From contig RFFC02000006.1 of NCBI GenBank assembly GCA_005518205.2, positions 124,001 through 188,000 on the forward strand: DNA of 64,000 bases, written 5' to 3'. How positions within the stretch are numbered: the stretch's first letter is position 1; every line of letters begins with the position of its first letter. This DNA comes from Hormoscilla sp. GUM202. GTDB taxonomy: Bacteria; Cyanobacteriota; Cyanobacteriia; Cyanobacteriales; Desertifilaceae. The notes under the pieces were generated by a model. The model saw only the letters and a program-made list of their open reading frames with translations. It did not search any database and had not been told where the DNA came from. Of the stretch, positions 48,103 to 56,798 are shown in pieces. The position numbers and the translations under genes were made by a program.

Positions 48103-48519
48103 GTGGCAGCAAAGGATACTTTTCATGAAACAGTAAAATTAGCCTTGGAGAAAGAAGGATGGAGTATCACCAACGATCCTCTTTACATTAATTTTGCTGA
48201 AGTTGAATTTTACATCGATTTGGGTGCAGAAATACTCCTGGCAGCAGAGAAAAACGAAGAAAAAATTGCCGTTGAAATAAAAAGTTTTCTTAATCCTTCC
48301 AGAATCTCAGAATTCCACACAGTGCTGGGACAGTTCCTTAACTATCGCTTGGCCCTCAAAGCTGAAGATCCAGAGATAGTCTTGTATTTAGCTATTTCTA
48401 TTGAAATTTACGATACCTTCTTTGCGCGTCGTTTTGTGCAAATGGTTATCCAAGAGTATCAAGTAAAATTGATTGTATTCGATCCAGTTAATGAGGAAAT
48501 TGTGCAATGGCAAAAATAG
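48103..48519 (+). CDS. xisH: XisH-family protein
   Basis: 138 residues, starting at GTG 48103 (MAAKDTFHETVKLALEKEGW). Family blocks: ITNDPLYINFAEVEFYIDLG, EKIAVEIKSFLNPSRISEFH TVLGQFLNYRLAL (endonuclease-like E-x-K core in AVEIKSF) and VKLIVFDPVNEEIVQW. XisH was first described as needed for excision of the fdxN element in Anabaena; it has a restriction-endonuclease-like fold. Many cyanobacteria carry several xisHI pairs unrelated to that element, and no such element is seen here. Confidence 0.93.
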   Translation: MAAKDTFHETVKLALEKEGWSITNDPLYINFAEVEFYIDLGAEILLAAEKNEEKIAVEIKSFLNPSRISEFHTVLGQFLNYRLALKAEDPEIVLYLAISIEIYDTFFARRFVQMVIQEYQVKLIVFDPVNEEIVQWQK

Positions 48520-48842
48520 ATGAATATCGGGAGATGATCCTAGAGCTCCTCACCGAATATAGCAGTCACAAACCTGCCTATGGTGACGTAGAGGTAGAAC
48601 TCATATTAGATCCAGAAAGAGACCGCTATCTGCTTGTTCATGCAGGATGGAGTAATCGCCGTCGTATTTATGGTTGCACTATTCACATCGATCTTAAAGG
48701 CGATCGGATTTGGATTCAGAATGATGGCACAGAGGTGGGTATTGCCAACGTCTTAGTCGAACGGGGCGTACCTCCGCAAGATATTGTTATTGCCTATAAT
48801 GCACCCTATCTCAGGAAGTTTACAGATTTTGCTGTAGGTTAG
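48507..48842 (+). CDS. xisI: XisI-family protein
   Basis: 111 residues overlapping xisH by 13 bp: MAKIDEYREMILELLTEYSS, LILDPERDRYLLVHAGWSNR RRIYGCTIHIDLKGDRIWIQ NDGTEVGIANVLVERGVPPQ and FTDFAVG. It is the intact counterpart of the truncated xisI at 24353. Partner of XisH; precise activity unknown. Confidence 0.93.
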   Translation: MAKIDEYREMILELLTEYSSHKPAYGDVEVELILDPERDRYLLVHAGWSNRRRIYGCTIHIDLKGDRIWIQNDGTEVGIANVLVERGVPPQDIVIAYNAPYLRKFTDFAVG

Positions 48843-49100
48843 GGAATTGTGAATTGACAATTGTGAAAGGTAGATTGATTTATTCATCTGCGACTGGATA
48901 GTTTGTTTGTTGGAGGAAAAAAGTGGTATCATATCCAAAGGCGTTGCACAAGGACGAGATGATGAATGACCGGCGAGCGCGCACCAGTGACCGGCGAGCG
49001 CGCACCAGTGACCAGTAACCACCATGGTTTAATTACCAATGCACAATTGGCCCCTCCATCATGCCATCAATATACAACGCCAAAACCATATGTATCGCCT
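48843..49100. other. Intergenic region with a tandem 21-bp repeat
   Basis: GACCGGCGAGCGCGCACCAGT occurs twice in tandem at about 48968-49011. Open frames through it (MTGERAPVTGERAPVT) simply extend the next gene and are not conserved. Confidence 0.6.
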
Positions 49101-50081
49101 ATGGATGTCCGAGAAGTCTTGAAATGGGTCGATGAGTTAGTGTTGGCCAAAACGGGCAAGCACTTGAATAGTCTGCAACAAGATGTGTTAACAGGGATTT
49201 GGGATAATCAAATATACAGAGAAATTGCCGATCGCTACCACTGTTCGGAAGCTAACGTCAAGAAAGTTGCGGGCCCTTTATTCAAACTGGGATCTCAAGA
49301 ATTAGGTGAAGAGGTTAATAAATTAAACTTCCGCGCTGCAATGGAACGCTACCATATCTCTAGGTTTTCAAATTACAATAACGTACAGAATAATTATCTC
49401 GGAAGAAACATTAATGTCTGTGGTAAAAATTGGCCTTCTGCTGAAACTGCCGAAAACATATCGTCCTCTACCGCCACCAACCCAGACAGCATTAAACGGG
49501 AAAAGATCTACGATCTCACCGAGGCCCCGGAATGCGATCGCCTGTACGACCGGACCACAGAACTAACCACCCTCAAGCAATGGATATTAGCAGAAAATAT
49601 CCGCATCGTCACCATCATCGGATTATCCGGTATCGGCAAAACAGCCCTCGCCCGGCAACTCGTCGAACAAATCAAAGATAAATTCGATCGCGTCATCTGG
49701 CGCAACTGTACCAACAGGATCGCGTTAGACTCCCTAGAAGCAAATTTAATGCAGTTGTTCTCCCAAGATCGAGAACCGGCATTACCATCAATCATTGATT
49801 ATATGCGATCGCGCCCTTCTTTGATAGTACTCGACGACTTCCAAGAACTATTTCTCAGTGGAGAGTTAGCTGGTACATATCTGCCCAACCATGAAAATTA
49901 CAGTACGTTCTGCAAGCAAATAGCAACCTTACCCCACAACAGTTGCTTGCTAGTGCTGAGTTGGGAAAAACCCACCAGAATAGTCTAATAAGCAGAAACC
50001 TGCCCTGTCGCACCTTACAACTTAATGGTTTGGGAGAGTCGGCGCGGGAAATATGTTCGGCAAGAGGATTAACTGATGAAG
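49101..50081 (+). pseudogene. NB-ARC (STAND) NTPase gene, N-terminal and NTPase part, broken by a frameshift and an IS
   Basis: From the ATG at 49101: N-terminal helical domain MDVREVLKWVDELVLAKTGK, DNQIYREIADRYHCSEANVK (HTH-like), then NB-ARC with Walker A IIGLSGIGKTALARQLVEQI and Walker B RPSLIVLDDFQELF, and LLVLSWEKPTRI. The frame stops at 49986-49988. Sense resumes one frame over (SRNLPCRTLQLNGLGESARE ICSARGLTDE) until the IS4 insertion at 50082. The gene continues at 51365. Proteins with this N-terminus are common in cyanobacteria and act as signalling or defence-like NTPases; the exact role is unknown. Confidence 0.8.
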
Positions 50082-51355
50082 CTGGGGGGGCGACATGCAA
50101 GCTGAAAACCTTACAGGATAAGGTGTTGAGACGATGTTGACAAAAAAAGATGGACTTGCTAGACTAGAAAAGTAGATAAGGGTTAAAAATTATGAAAGTT
50201 CTCCCAGATTTTTACCAAGACCACATCGTCAAACATTTAACTAAACCTCAATATTATATGTCGATCATTTTGATTTCTTTAATCTCTGAGCATCGCTGGG
50301 TGCGATTAGAAGAACTTGCCAATTTATTTCCACAGCCAATTAAGTTTGAAAGTCGCCGAAAAAAACTTCAACGCTTTTTATCTTTGCCAGCATTAAATTT
50401 AGAAACGATCGGGTTTCCGATCTTAAGTCAATTATTGTTGATATTTTTCGATAATAAACAGGTCGTTGAAGTAATTATAGATAGGACAAAATGGGGTTGT
50501 ATAAATTTATTAATGGTGAGTTTTCATTATCAAAATCGAGCAATACCAATTTATTTTGAACTATTGAATAAAAAAGGAAGCAGTAATTTATCAGAGCAAC
50601 AACAAGTTCTCTATAAGGTATTGGATTTACTTAGCAATTATCAAGTCGTTGTTTTGGGCGATCGGGAATTCTGCAATGTAGATTTAGCTTCGTGGTTATC
50701 TAGCCTAAAAGTATACTTCTGTCTACGTTTGAGGAAAAATGAATATATTGAAATCTCCTCTGATGTTTGGAAAAAATTAAGAGATGTAGGATTATATCCG
50801 GGAATGTCGTTATATTTAAAGGGTGTAAAAATCACCAAAACCAAAGGCTTTCAAGGAGCTAACATTGCTTGTAAATGGAAACGAAAGTATAGAGGATGGC
50901 AGGCAGAAGAGGGATGGTTTATTATTACTAACTTTGTCACTTTAGAGTTGGCCTTAAAAGCTTATGAAAACCGTTTTGGAATTGAGGAAATGTTTAGAGA
51001 CTTTAGGTGGATACAATATTGAAAGAACTGGATTAACTGGCGATCGCTTAGTAGTTTTAATCCTGTTAATTACAATTGCTTACACCAGCTCAATTGTAAT
51101 GGGAGAAGAAATCAAACAAAAAGGTGTTACTTGTTATGTTGGTCGTGTAAAAGAAGCAGGACGCCGTGAAAGACGTCACAGCGCATTTTATATAGGTTCC
51201 AGAGGCAAAGATTGGCTTAAATCCGTAGATTTTTATGCTGATATTGTAGATGAATTAATGAAGTTAAGTCCAGAAAAGAAGATCTATTATGCACGAGGCA
51301 AGAAGGCTGTAACCCTTATCAGGTATACATCCTAGCCTTCATGTCGCCCCCCCAG
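50082..51355 (+). mobile_element. IS4-family insertion sequence, 1274 bp, with 9-bp target duplication
   Basis: The inverted terminal repeats are CTGGGGGGGCGACATG(C/A)AAG. The 9-mer CTGATGAAG flanks both sides (50073-50081 and 51356-51364). Removing element and one copy restores the NB-ARC frame (GLTDE + DKWLELIQLY). Confidence 0.92.
50192..51335 (+). pseudogene. IS4-family transposase with a frameshift in the YREK motif
   Basis: The first frame (50192-51022) has DRTKWGCINLLMVS (first Asp), VVVLGDREFCN (second Asp) and YENRFGIEEMFRDF, the Y-(2)-R-(3)-E part of the IS4 signature. The frame then breaks and continues in another as GGYNIERTGLTGDRLVVLIL and GKDWLKSVDFYADIVDELMK. The Lys of YREK (expected in DFK-S-GGYN) is lost at the break, consistent with a deletion of a few bases. 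Confidence 0.87.
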
Positions 51356-51364
51356 CTGATGAAG

Positions 51365-51777
51365 ATAAATGGTTAGAATTAATCCAACTGTACGGCGGTA
51401 ATCCTTTATGGTTAAGTATAATTGGTATAATTGCTAATACGATCCTCGAATTATTTAACGGTAGCGTCGCCCAATTCCTATCCTATCCAAGTCTGTTCTT
51501 AGGAGATTTAGAACCGATATTATCAGCACATTATCGACGCTTGTCCGAGTCGGAGAAATTAGTAATGCAGTGGTTGGCAACCCAAGAGGCGGCGGTAGAT
51601 ATTGCTCGCAAACCGACAGATTTACCCTTTTCAGACTCCGATTTCCTGAAGGCAGTACAGTCTTTGAACAAACGTTGTTTAATTGCCAAAGTTACGGACA
51701 ATAAAGCATCGCGCTTCACTCTGCAATCCGCGATTGAAGAGTATGTGAAAAACCAATCTCATTCTTATCAAGTTTAG
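51365..51777 (+). pseudogene. NB-ARC protein gene, C-terminal piece
   Basis: Continues the NB-ARC protein after the IS4: DKWLELIQLYGGNPLWLSII, LFNGSVAQFLSYPSLFLGDL EPILSAHYRRLSESEKLVMQ WLATQ and RFTLQSAIEEYVKNQS to a TAG at 51775. These are the ARC and winged-helix regions. No C-terminal repeat sensor domain follows, so the native protein was of the short type (about 500 residues). Confidence 0.8.
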
Positions 51778-52019
51778 ATGCGGACAGATGAGCGGATGCG
51801 ATCGATTGCTTTTTGCTGTCAATTAACTCATTGTGAATTCACAATTGTCAAAGGTAGATTTATTGATTCATCTCCATTCCCTATTTTCCATTGGGAAGCA
51901 CTAAAGTGCTTACTACGAACCCCGAAGCACTACTACGAACCCCGAAGCACTAAAGTGCTTACTACGAACCCCGAAGCACTAAAGTGCTTACTACGAACTC
52001 CGAAGCACGAAAGTGCTTA
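51778..52019. repeat. Cluster of palindromic repeats, about five copies
   Basis: From about 51895 to 52026 run repeated copies of GAAGCACTAAAGTGCTTACTACGAACCCC, one truncated and one variant (GCACGAAAGTGC). They abut the 3' end of the bufC gene on the opposite strand. Confidence 0.88.
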
Positions 52020-52790
52020 CTACAAACGGAAATCATCAATCCACCCTCGTTGCACAAACAATGGCAACAAAGAACCCACATCAACTATACCTGCCAGTTT
52101 TTCACAAACCACTTCAAAGGCATAATGGGTTTGAAAAGCTTTCAGCAACTCCCATTCCCGATCGTTTGGTAAATCAATGCGCATATCATAATCCTTTCGC
52201 CACAAAAATATTTTTATCCCACCCGACTCTAAACTCACCACCTCATCACCTTGATAATCAGATTGATTAACTTGCCAAATCCGATGGATAGGATAAGCGG
52301 ACTCGATCAGCACCGCATTTTTCGGTAAATAGAAAATTAACTCTCCCCATTTTTCCTGGGGAACTTCACCCAATCTCTGGAAATCTAACTCCCTTGTATC
52401 CTCACCACAAAAAACTCGATGCCAATGCCACTCTAAACGGGCCACATCTGGCAAATATGGTAAATTCGCTACTGGTTCAAAGTTAGCTAGAAAATCGGGA
52501 AACTGTTCCCCATAATCTCCTAAGTCTGGTGACAAGCAAGGAAACCGATCGATATATTTGACTGCCGTGGCCTCAAAAAACTTTTCCCCCACCAACTGAC
52601 AGCAAACTGGGTAAGTTGACATTAATGTTTTACTCAGATTACCGATCGCGTTACCTCGGTAAACTGCTATACTTTCTGCCGCTGTTAAATTCTGGGGTGC
52701 CTTGATATGTTTGCTTAATTCCTCTATGCTAGCACTGTCTCTTTCGTATACAGCCCGGTAAAATAAATTTTGCAGCCCGATCGCATCCAT
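52020..52790 (-). CDS. bufC: BufC-like partner protein (DUF2063, putative DNA-binding-type N-domain)
   Basis: 256 residues. The N-terminal DUF2063 domain reads LQNLFYRAVYERDSASIEEL, AAESIAVYRGNAIGNLSKTL MSTYPVCCQLVGEKFFEATA and VARLEWHWHRVF. The rest (about residues 140-256) is a C-terminal domain with SAYPIHRIWQVNQSDYQGDE. In bufferin-type operons BufC partners the DUF692 enzyme and presents the precursor. Its ATG overlaps the bufB stop by one base (TAATG), so translation is probably coupled. Confidence 0.87.
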   Translation of the reverse strand: MDAIGLQNLFYRAVYERDSASIEELSKHIKAPQNLTAAESIAVYRGNAIGNLSKTLMSTYPVCCQLVGEKFFEATAVKYIDRFPCLSPDLGDYGEQFPDFLANFEPVANLPYLPDVARLEWHWHRVFCGEDTRELDFQRLGEVPQEKWGELIFYLPKNAVLIESAYPIHRIWQVNQSDYQGDEVVSLESGGIKIFLWRKDYDMRIDLPNDREWELLKAFQTHYAFEVVCEKLAGIVDVGSLLPLFVQRGWIDDFRL

Positions 52791-53653
52791 TAGGCCACCT
52801 CTTTTAATAACTTCTCCGCCTTAAAAGCTTCGGCCATTAATACTTCCCAACTGGGAATATCAGCATCCCACTCGATCGAAGTCGGTACAGCACCAAACCT
52901 TGCTAATGCAGCTTGATATAATTCCCAAACTGGCGGATGCACGGGATAACCGTGAGTATCCAATAGATAATTTTCCCGTTCCTCGTAACCCGCTAAGTGC
53001 ATCTCTTTCACTCGGGCTTTTGGGATATTATCCAGATACTTCAGGGGATCAAAACCATTATTTACCGCATTAACATAAATATTATTAACATCTAGCAGCA
53101 AGTAACAATCAGCTTTTTTAACTAATCCCTGGATAAACTCCCATTCTGGCATAGTTGCATCAGTAAAACTTAGATAGGGAGAAGGATTTTCAATCAGAAT
53201 TTGCCTCCCTAAAAATTCCTGTACTTGCAAGATGCGATCGGCCACATGTTCCATTACCTTTTCTGTATAAATCAGAGGAATCAAATCATTCAGATAGTGA
53301 CCGTTAACCGATATCCAAGATAGATGATCGGAAATCAAATCTGGTTCAACTCTTGCTGCTAATTTTTTTAAGCGAGTTAAATAATCTAAATTCAATGGGT
53401 CTGTTGAACCCAGAGACATTCCTACCCCATGTAAGCTAATGGGATAGTCCTGGCGAATCTTTTCTAAATAGAATAATGGCAAACCACCTGCACAGAAATA
53501 GTTATCTGATATCACCTCAAACCAATTTACTTCTGGTTTCTTCGTAATGATATCTTGATAATGGCGCGATCGCAAACCTATTCCAGCACCTTTAATTGCT
53601 GTTGGTAGTTGCCACTTTTGGCATACTTCTAAGGATTCCAAGTCAGTTTTCAT
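52790..53653 (-). CDS. bufB: BufB-like multinuclear iron oxidase (DUF692/MNIO)
   Basis: 287 residues, a TIM-barrel MNIO enzyme. Candidate metal and active-site residues are visible: His75 (SLHGVGMSLG), Asp109-His110 (ISDHLSW), Glu155-Asn156 (ILIENPSPYL), Asp188, Asn190, Asn191 (LLLDVNNIYVN), His219 (EMHLAGY), Asp232 and His234 (LDTHGYPV) and Glu261 (SIEWDADIP). The family oxidises cysteines of precursor peptides (MbnB in methanobactin; BufB in bufferins, where Cys become thiooxazoles). It lies between the BufC partner and, 233 bp upstream, a DUF2282-type precursor gene, which fits modification of that peptide. Confidence 0.9.
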   Translation of the reverse strand: MKTDLESLEVCQKWQLPTAIKGAGIGLRSRHYQDIITKKPEVNWFEVISDNYFCAGGLPLFYLEKIRQDYPISLHGVGMSLGSTDPLNLDYLTRLKKLAARVEPDLISDHLSWISVNGHYLNDLIPLIYTEKVMEHVADRILQVQEFLGRQILIENPSPYLSFTDATMPEWEFIQGLVKKADCYLLLDVNNIYVNAVNNGFDPLKYLDNIPKARVKEMHLAGYEERENYLLDTHGYPVHPPVWELYQAALARFGAVPTSIEWDADIPSWEVLMAEAFKAEKLLKEVA

Positions 53654-53886
53654 CTATCATGGAAAATATTTATAGCATTAGTGAAGAAGGATTTGACGAT
53701 CTTGATTATCCTCAAATCCTCCTTACACGCTACGCTATTTTTTACTTAATTTTTGCTGCACAATTGGCGAGACGATGGGAATAGTTGGCAGTTGTTTTCA
53801 ACTTAGACTACAAGCCATTTTCAGCTATGTGCCCAAAATATCCCCCGTGCAACGCCAATTTTCGATCCGGGGATCTGGTAATCTGA

Positions 53887-54162
53887 TTACCTGAGGACTC
53901 TTCCATTTACAATCTTAGCGCAAGTGCCTCGCGGAAGCCCAATCCACTCGTTAGGATCGCCACTTGTTGTAGCCATACCTGCGCAGTCATGGCCATTCGC
54001 CCCACAATCATTCTTGCCAGCTAGAACAATACCACCACATTTTTCATGCCCTCGCTTGAGAGCCTGGGCTTCCCGATCATTAGCTACAGCAGCAATCCCA
54101 ACAGCTAATACACCTGTTAATGCAGTAGCCACTACTGCCTTGGGAGTTACATTTTTCATCAT
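53887..54162 (-). CDS. bufA: Bufferin-type RiPP precursor (BufA, DUF2282 family)
   Basis: 91 residues: a Sec-type signal peptide ([34 protein letters not shown], likely cleavage after AQA) and a mature part with exactly four cysteines at 42, 53, 60 and 81 in the DUF2282 pattern [33 protein letters not shown]. In bufferins, BufB converts core cysteines to thiooxazole groups and the exported product binds copper. GGAGCAGAGAAG precedes the paired ATGs. The gene is in the same direction as bufB and bufC, probably one operon, with a 233-bp non-coding gap holding AT-rich sequence. Confidence 0.87.
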   Translation of the reverse strand: MMKNVTPKAVVATALTGVLAVGIAAVANDREAQALKRGHEKCGGIVLAGKNDCGANGHDCAGMATTSGDPNEWIGLPRGTCAKIVNGRVLR

Positions 54163-54633
54163 CTTCTCTGCTCCAGTTCAATTTTGTTCCATCCACAGTT
54201 TTGACTATCTCTAATCAATATAAAGATTGGATTTGCTCAATCTGAGACTAACCTGAGAAACCCGTAAAAAATTCGATAAAGCTTTAATTTATATACCGGT
54301 AGTGGCCCATCATCCCCCCCTTGACTCCTATTTTTACCTGAGTGGATGACCTCGTTACCTGGCTCCCGCCTGGTAACGCCGGTAGCTACCGGCGCTCTGA
54401 GTCTGTCTGTACCCGGAGGCCCGCCCTACGAACAGGGCAGGCGAGACGCCCGCCCTCCGAACAGGGCCGGCGAGACGCCCGCCCTCCGAACAGGGCCGGT
54501 GATAATCAAGAGCACCGCCGGCAAGCACTTTAGTGCTTACTACAAACAAAATTTTTCCTTAATGCCTGAAAACAGTTTACATGGGACTGTAGGATGTTAT
54601 AATAAGAAATTGTGAGTTTTGAGGCCAGAACAG
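54163..54633. other. Divergent intergenic region: bufA promoter side, short repeats, rplS promoter side
   Basis: Next to bufA the sequence is AT-rich (54165-54300) and may hold its promoter; I see no certain metal-responsive site. From 54345 to 54500 are repeats: GGTAACGCCGGTAGCTACCGGCG and three copies of CGAACAGGGC(A/C)GGCGAGACGCCCGCCCT. At 54523-54547 is AAGCACTTTAGTGCTTACTACAAAC. No gene is supported. Confidence 0.6.
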
Positions 54634-54996
54634 ATGCACGCACAAGAGGCGATCCGCTTCCTAGAAGCGGAACAGATGAAGGAAAAGTTGCCCCAGATAT
54701 ACATAGGGGACACCGTCAGAGTAGGGGTGCGGATCCGGGAAGGGGGTAAAGAAAGAACCCAACCCTATGAAGGAACGGTGATTGCTAAGCGTAACGCCGG
54801 CATAAACGAGACCATTACAGTGCGCCGCATATTCCAAGGTGTCGGTGTAGAACGGGTGTTCTTGCTGCATTCTCCCCGGATAAAAAGCATCAAAGTGGTG
54901 CGTCGCGGCAAGGCCCGCCGGGCCAAACTGTACTATTTGCGCGATCGGGTAGGCAAGGGAACCCGCCTGAATCAACGGTTTGACCGCCCTCTGTAA
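54634..54996 (+). CDS. rplS: Ribosomal protein bL19
   Basis: 120 residues from the ATG at 54634 ([20 protein letters not shown]); a TTG 15 bp upstream is not needed. Core: [60 protein letters not shown] and [15 protein letters not shown]. First gene of the rplS-trnW-secE-nusG-rplKAJL run typical of cyanobacteria. Confidence 0.97.
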   Translation: MHAQEAIRFLEAEQMKEKLPQIYIGDTVRVGVRIREGGKERTQPYEGTVIAKRNAGINETITVRRIFQGVGVERVFLLHSPRIKSIKVVRRGKARRAKLYYLRDRVGKGTRLNQRFDRPL

Positions 54997-55088
54997 AATG
55001 CTGGAAAAAAAATACCCAAAAAAGTTGACATAGCTTGTGCGTCCGATCTAGAATAGAGCTAGAGACAGCAAGCTTCAATTTCACCTTG

Positions 55089-55161
55089 GCGCTCTTAGTT
55101 CAGCTGGTAGAACGCAGGTCTCCAAAACCTGATGTCGGGGGTTCAAATCCTCCAGGGCGCG
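55089..55161 (+). tRNA. trnW: tRNA-Trp (CCA anticodon)
   Basis: Acceptor stem GCGCTCT pairs with AGGGCGC; D-arm AGTTCAGCTGGTAGAAC; anticodon loop TCTCCAAAA with CCA; T-arm GGGGGTTCAAATCCTCC. The 3' CCA is not encoded. It lies between rplS and secE, the usual cyanobacterial place. Confidence 0.96.
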
Positions 55162-55408
55162 CTGAATCATGCTTCGATGTCTCCCGGGAACACCGATCGC
55201 CCTACCCTGGAGACACAGCCCAAGTTGTTCTGGTTTCCCTGATAGCCAATACCCCGGTATGACAGAGAACTGGCGCTGGCAGGTGGTACAGATCGATGGT
55301 CTCGGGTAGACTTGATAGATGAAGACCGTGCATCGAGTTAAGACCGGCGGAGACGAGAAGACAGATAAACTTGCGGTTCAGGCAACTGTGTAGCGTGAAA
55401 AGGGGAAG
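55162..55408. other. Spacer between trnW and secE with a palindromic repeat
   Basis: Contains GATGTCTCCCGGGAACACC... CTGGAGACAC (55171-55204), a member of the family inserted in the parE-like gene at 23965. The rest shows no gene. Confidence 0.6.
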
Positions 55409-55633
55409 GTGGCTGTGGCGAAAAACAAAGCAGTGCCAGAGAAAACAGAAGGCTTTAACCTAGTCAAGTTTTTTCAAGGCACGAAAGAAGAATTAGAGAA
55501 AGTAGTTTGGCCCAGTCGGCAACAGCTGATTAGCGAATCTGTAGCTGTGATGTCGATGGTAGCTCTTTCAGCACTGCTGATATATGCAGTGGATAATTTG
55601 TTCGGTTGGTTAACAGGGCAGGTGTTTGGATGA
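55409..55633 (+). CDS. secE: Protein translocase subunit SecE
   Basis: 74 residues starting at GTG 55409: FNLVKFFQGTKEELEKVVWP SRQQLISESVAVMSMVALSA LLIYAVDNLFGWL. One transmembrane helix follows the conserved EELEKVVWPSRQ amphipathic motif. Part of SecYEG. Its TGA overlaps the nusG ATG. Confidence 0.95.
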   Translation: MAVAKNKAVPEKTEGFNLVKFFQGTKEELEKVVWPSRQQLISESVAVMSMVALSALLIYAVDNLFGWLTGQVFG

Positions 55634-56301
55634 ATTTGGGATCGTCAGAGGAAGACCGCCGTTCCACCGAAACGGAAGATATGGCAGAACTCCCATCAGA
55701 TTTTTCCGGAACGGTACTCCCAGAATTGGAATTCGGCCAGGAAAAATCCCGTTGGTATGCAGTGCAGGTAGCCTCAGGCTGCGAAAAGCGGGTGAAGGCT
55801 AACCTGGAACAGCGGGTGCAAACCCTAAATGTGGCCAACAGGATTTTGCAAGTGGCGATTCCCGAAAAATCATCCCTCCAGTTCCGCAAGGGAGGAAAAC
55901 CGCAGCAAACGACGGAAAAGGTATTTCCAGGGTATGTTCTGATCCGGATGTTGATGGACGATGAAGCCTGGCTAGTGGTAAAGAATACTCCCCACGTGAT
56001 TAACTTTGTCGGGGCGGAGCAAAAACGCAGCTATGGTAGGGGACGAGGACATGTTAAACCATTGCCTCTGAGTAAGAATGAGGTGGAAAGGATCTTCAGA
56101 CAAACAGAGTCAGAACAGCTGGTGGTCAAAATAGACATGGCAGTCGGGGATAAAATCCTGGTGCTGTCAGGCCCCTTCAAAGATTTTGAAGGGGAAGTCA
56201 TAGAAGTAAGTCCCGAACGCAGCAAGCTGAAGGCCCTACTTTCGATCTTTGGACGGGATACCCCTGTAGAATTGGAGTTTAGCCAGGTACGAAAACAGTA
56301 A
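55630..56301 (+). CDS. nusG: Transcription termination/antitermination protein NusG, with repeat-encoded N-terminal segment
   Basis: 223 residues from the ATG at 55630, overlapping secE (ATGA). NGN domain: KSRWYAVQVASGCEKRVKAN, KVFPGYVLIRMLMDDEAWLV VKNTPHVINFVG; KOW domain: VGDKILVLSGPFKDFEGEVI, LKALLSIFGRDTPVELEFSQV. The first about 40 residues are a variable extension. In it, [14 protein letters not shown] is encoded by the dispersed repeat (55698-55715). Confidence 0.95.
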   Translation: MNLGSSEEDRRSTETEDMAELPSDFSGTVLPELEFGQEKSRWYAVQVASGCEKRVKANLEQRVQTLNVANRILQVAIPEKSSLQFRKGGKPQQTTEKVFPGYVLIRMLMDDEAWLVVKNTPHVINFVGAEQKRSYGRGRGHVKPLPLSKNEVERIFRQTESEQLVVKIDMAVGDKILVLSGPFKDFEGEVIEVSPERSKLKALLSIFGRDTPVELEFSQVRKQ

Positions 56302-56312
56302 CTCACAGATAG

Positions 56313-56738
56313 ATGGCGAAAAAAGTAGTGGCGATGATCAAGTTGGCTTTGCCAGCAGGCAAGGCTAACCCGGCACCACCGGTGGGCCCGGCATTGGGTC
56401 AGCATGGAGTGAATATCATGATGTTCTGCAAGGAATATAATGCCAAAACGGCAGACCAGGCAGGCACGGTGATTCCGGTGGAAATTTCGGTCTATGAAGA
56501 CCGTAGCTTTACCTTTGTACTCAAAACCCCGCCAGCATCGGTATTGATTCGCAAGGCGGCGGGCCTTGAAAAGGGTTCGGCAGAACCAAACAGAAAGAAA
56601 GTGGGCGCCTTAACTAAGGCGCAATTGCAAGAAATTGCCCAGAGGAAAATGCCAGACCTGAATGCTAATGATATTGGGGCGGCAATGAAAATTGTGGCAG
56701 GAACGGCTCGGAATATGGGCGTGAAAATAGTAGAGTAA
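56313..56738 (+). CDS. rplK: Ribosomal protein uL11
   Basis: 141 residues: [46 protein letters not shown], the conserved proline-rich start of L11, and [36 protein letters not shown] at the end. Follows nusG by 11 bp. Confidence 0.97.
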   Translation: MAKKVVAMIKLALPAGKANPAPPVGPALGQHGVNIMMFCKEYNAKTADQAGTVIPVEISVYEDRSFTFVLKTPPASVLIRKAAGLEKGSAEPNRKKVGALTKAQLQEIAQRKMPDLNANDIGAAMKIVAGTARNMGVKIVE

Positions 56739-56798
56739 TCAGATAATCACATTGGGGGAGAGGCTTGGGCTTCGTGGTTGACCCCAGGAGAGAACAAG

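Noticed and set aside
48103..48842. fdxN-type excision element
   Set aside because: xisH and xisI are present, but there is no xisF recombinase, no interrupted nif gene and no att-like direct repeats; the pair is common without such an element.
53596..53784. Small plus-strand gene between bufB and bufA
   Set aside because: Overlaps the bufB start on the other strand, has no recognisable motif, and lacks a ribosome-binding site.
54400..54500. Possible CRISPR or attachment-site array (three CGAACAGGGC...CCCGCCCT units)
   Set aside because: Same GC-rich dispersed repeat as at 11096; no unique spacers. Tandem copying of a short repeat explains it.
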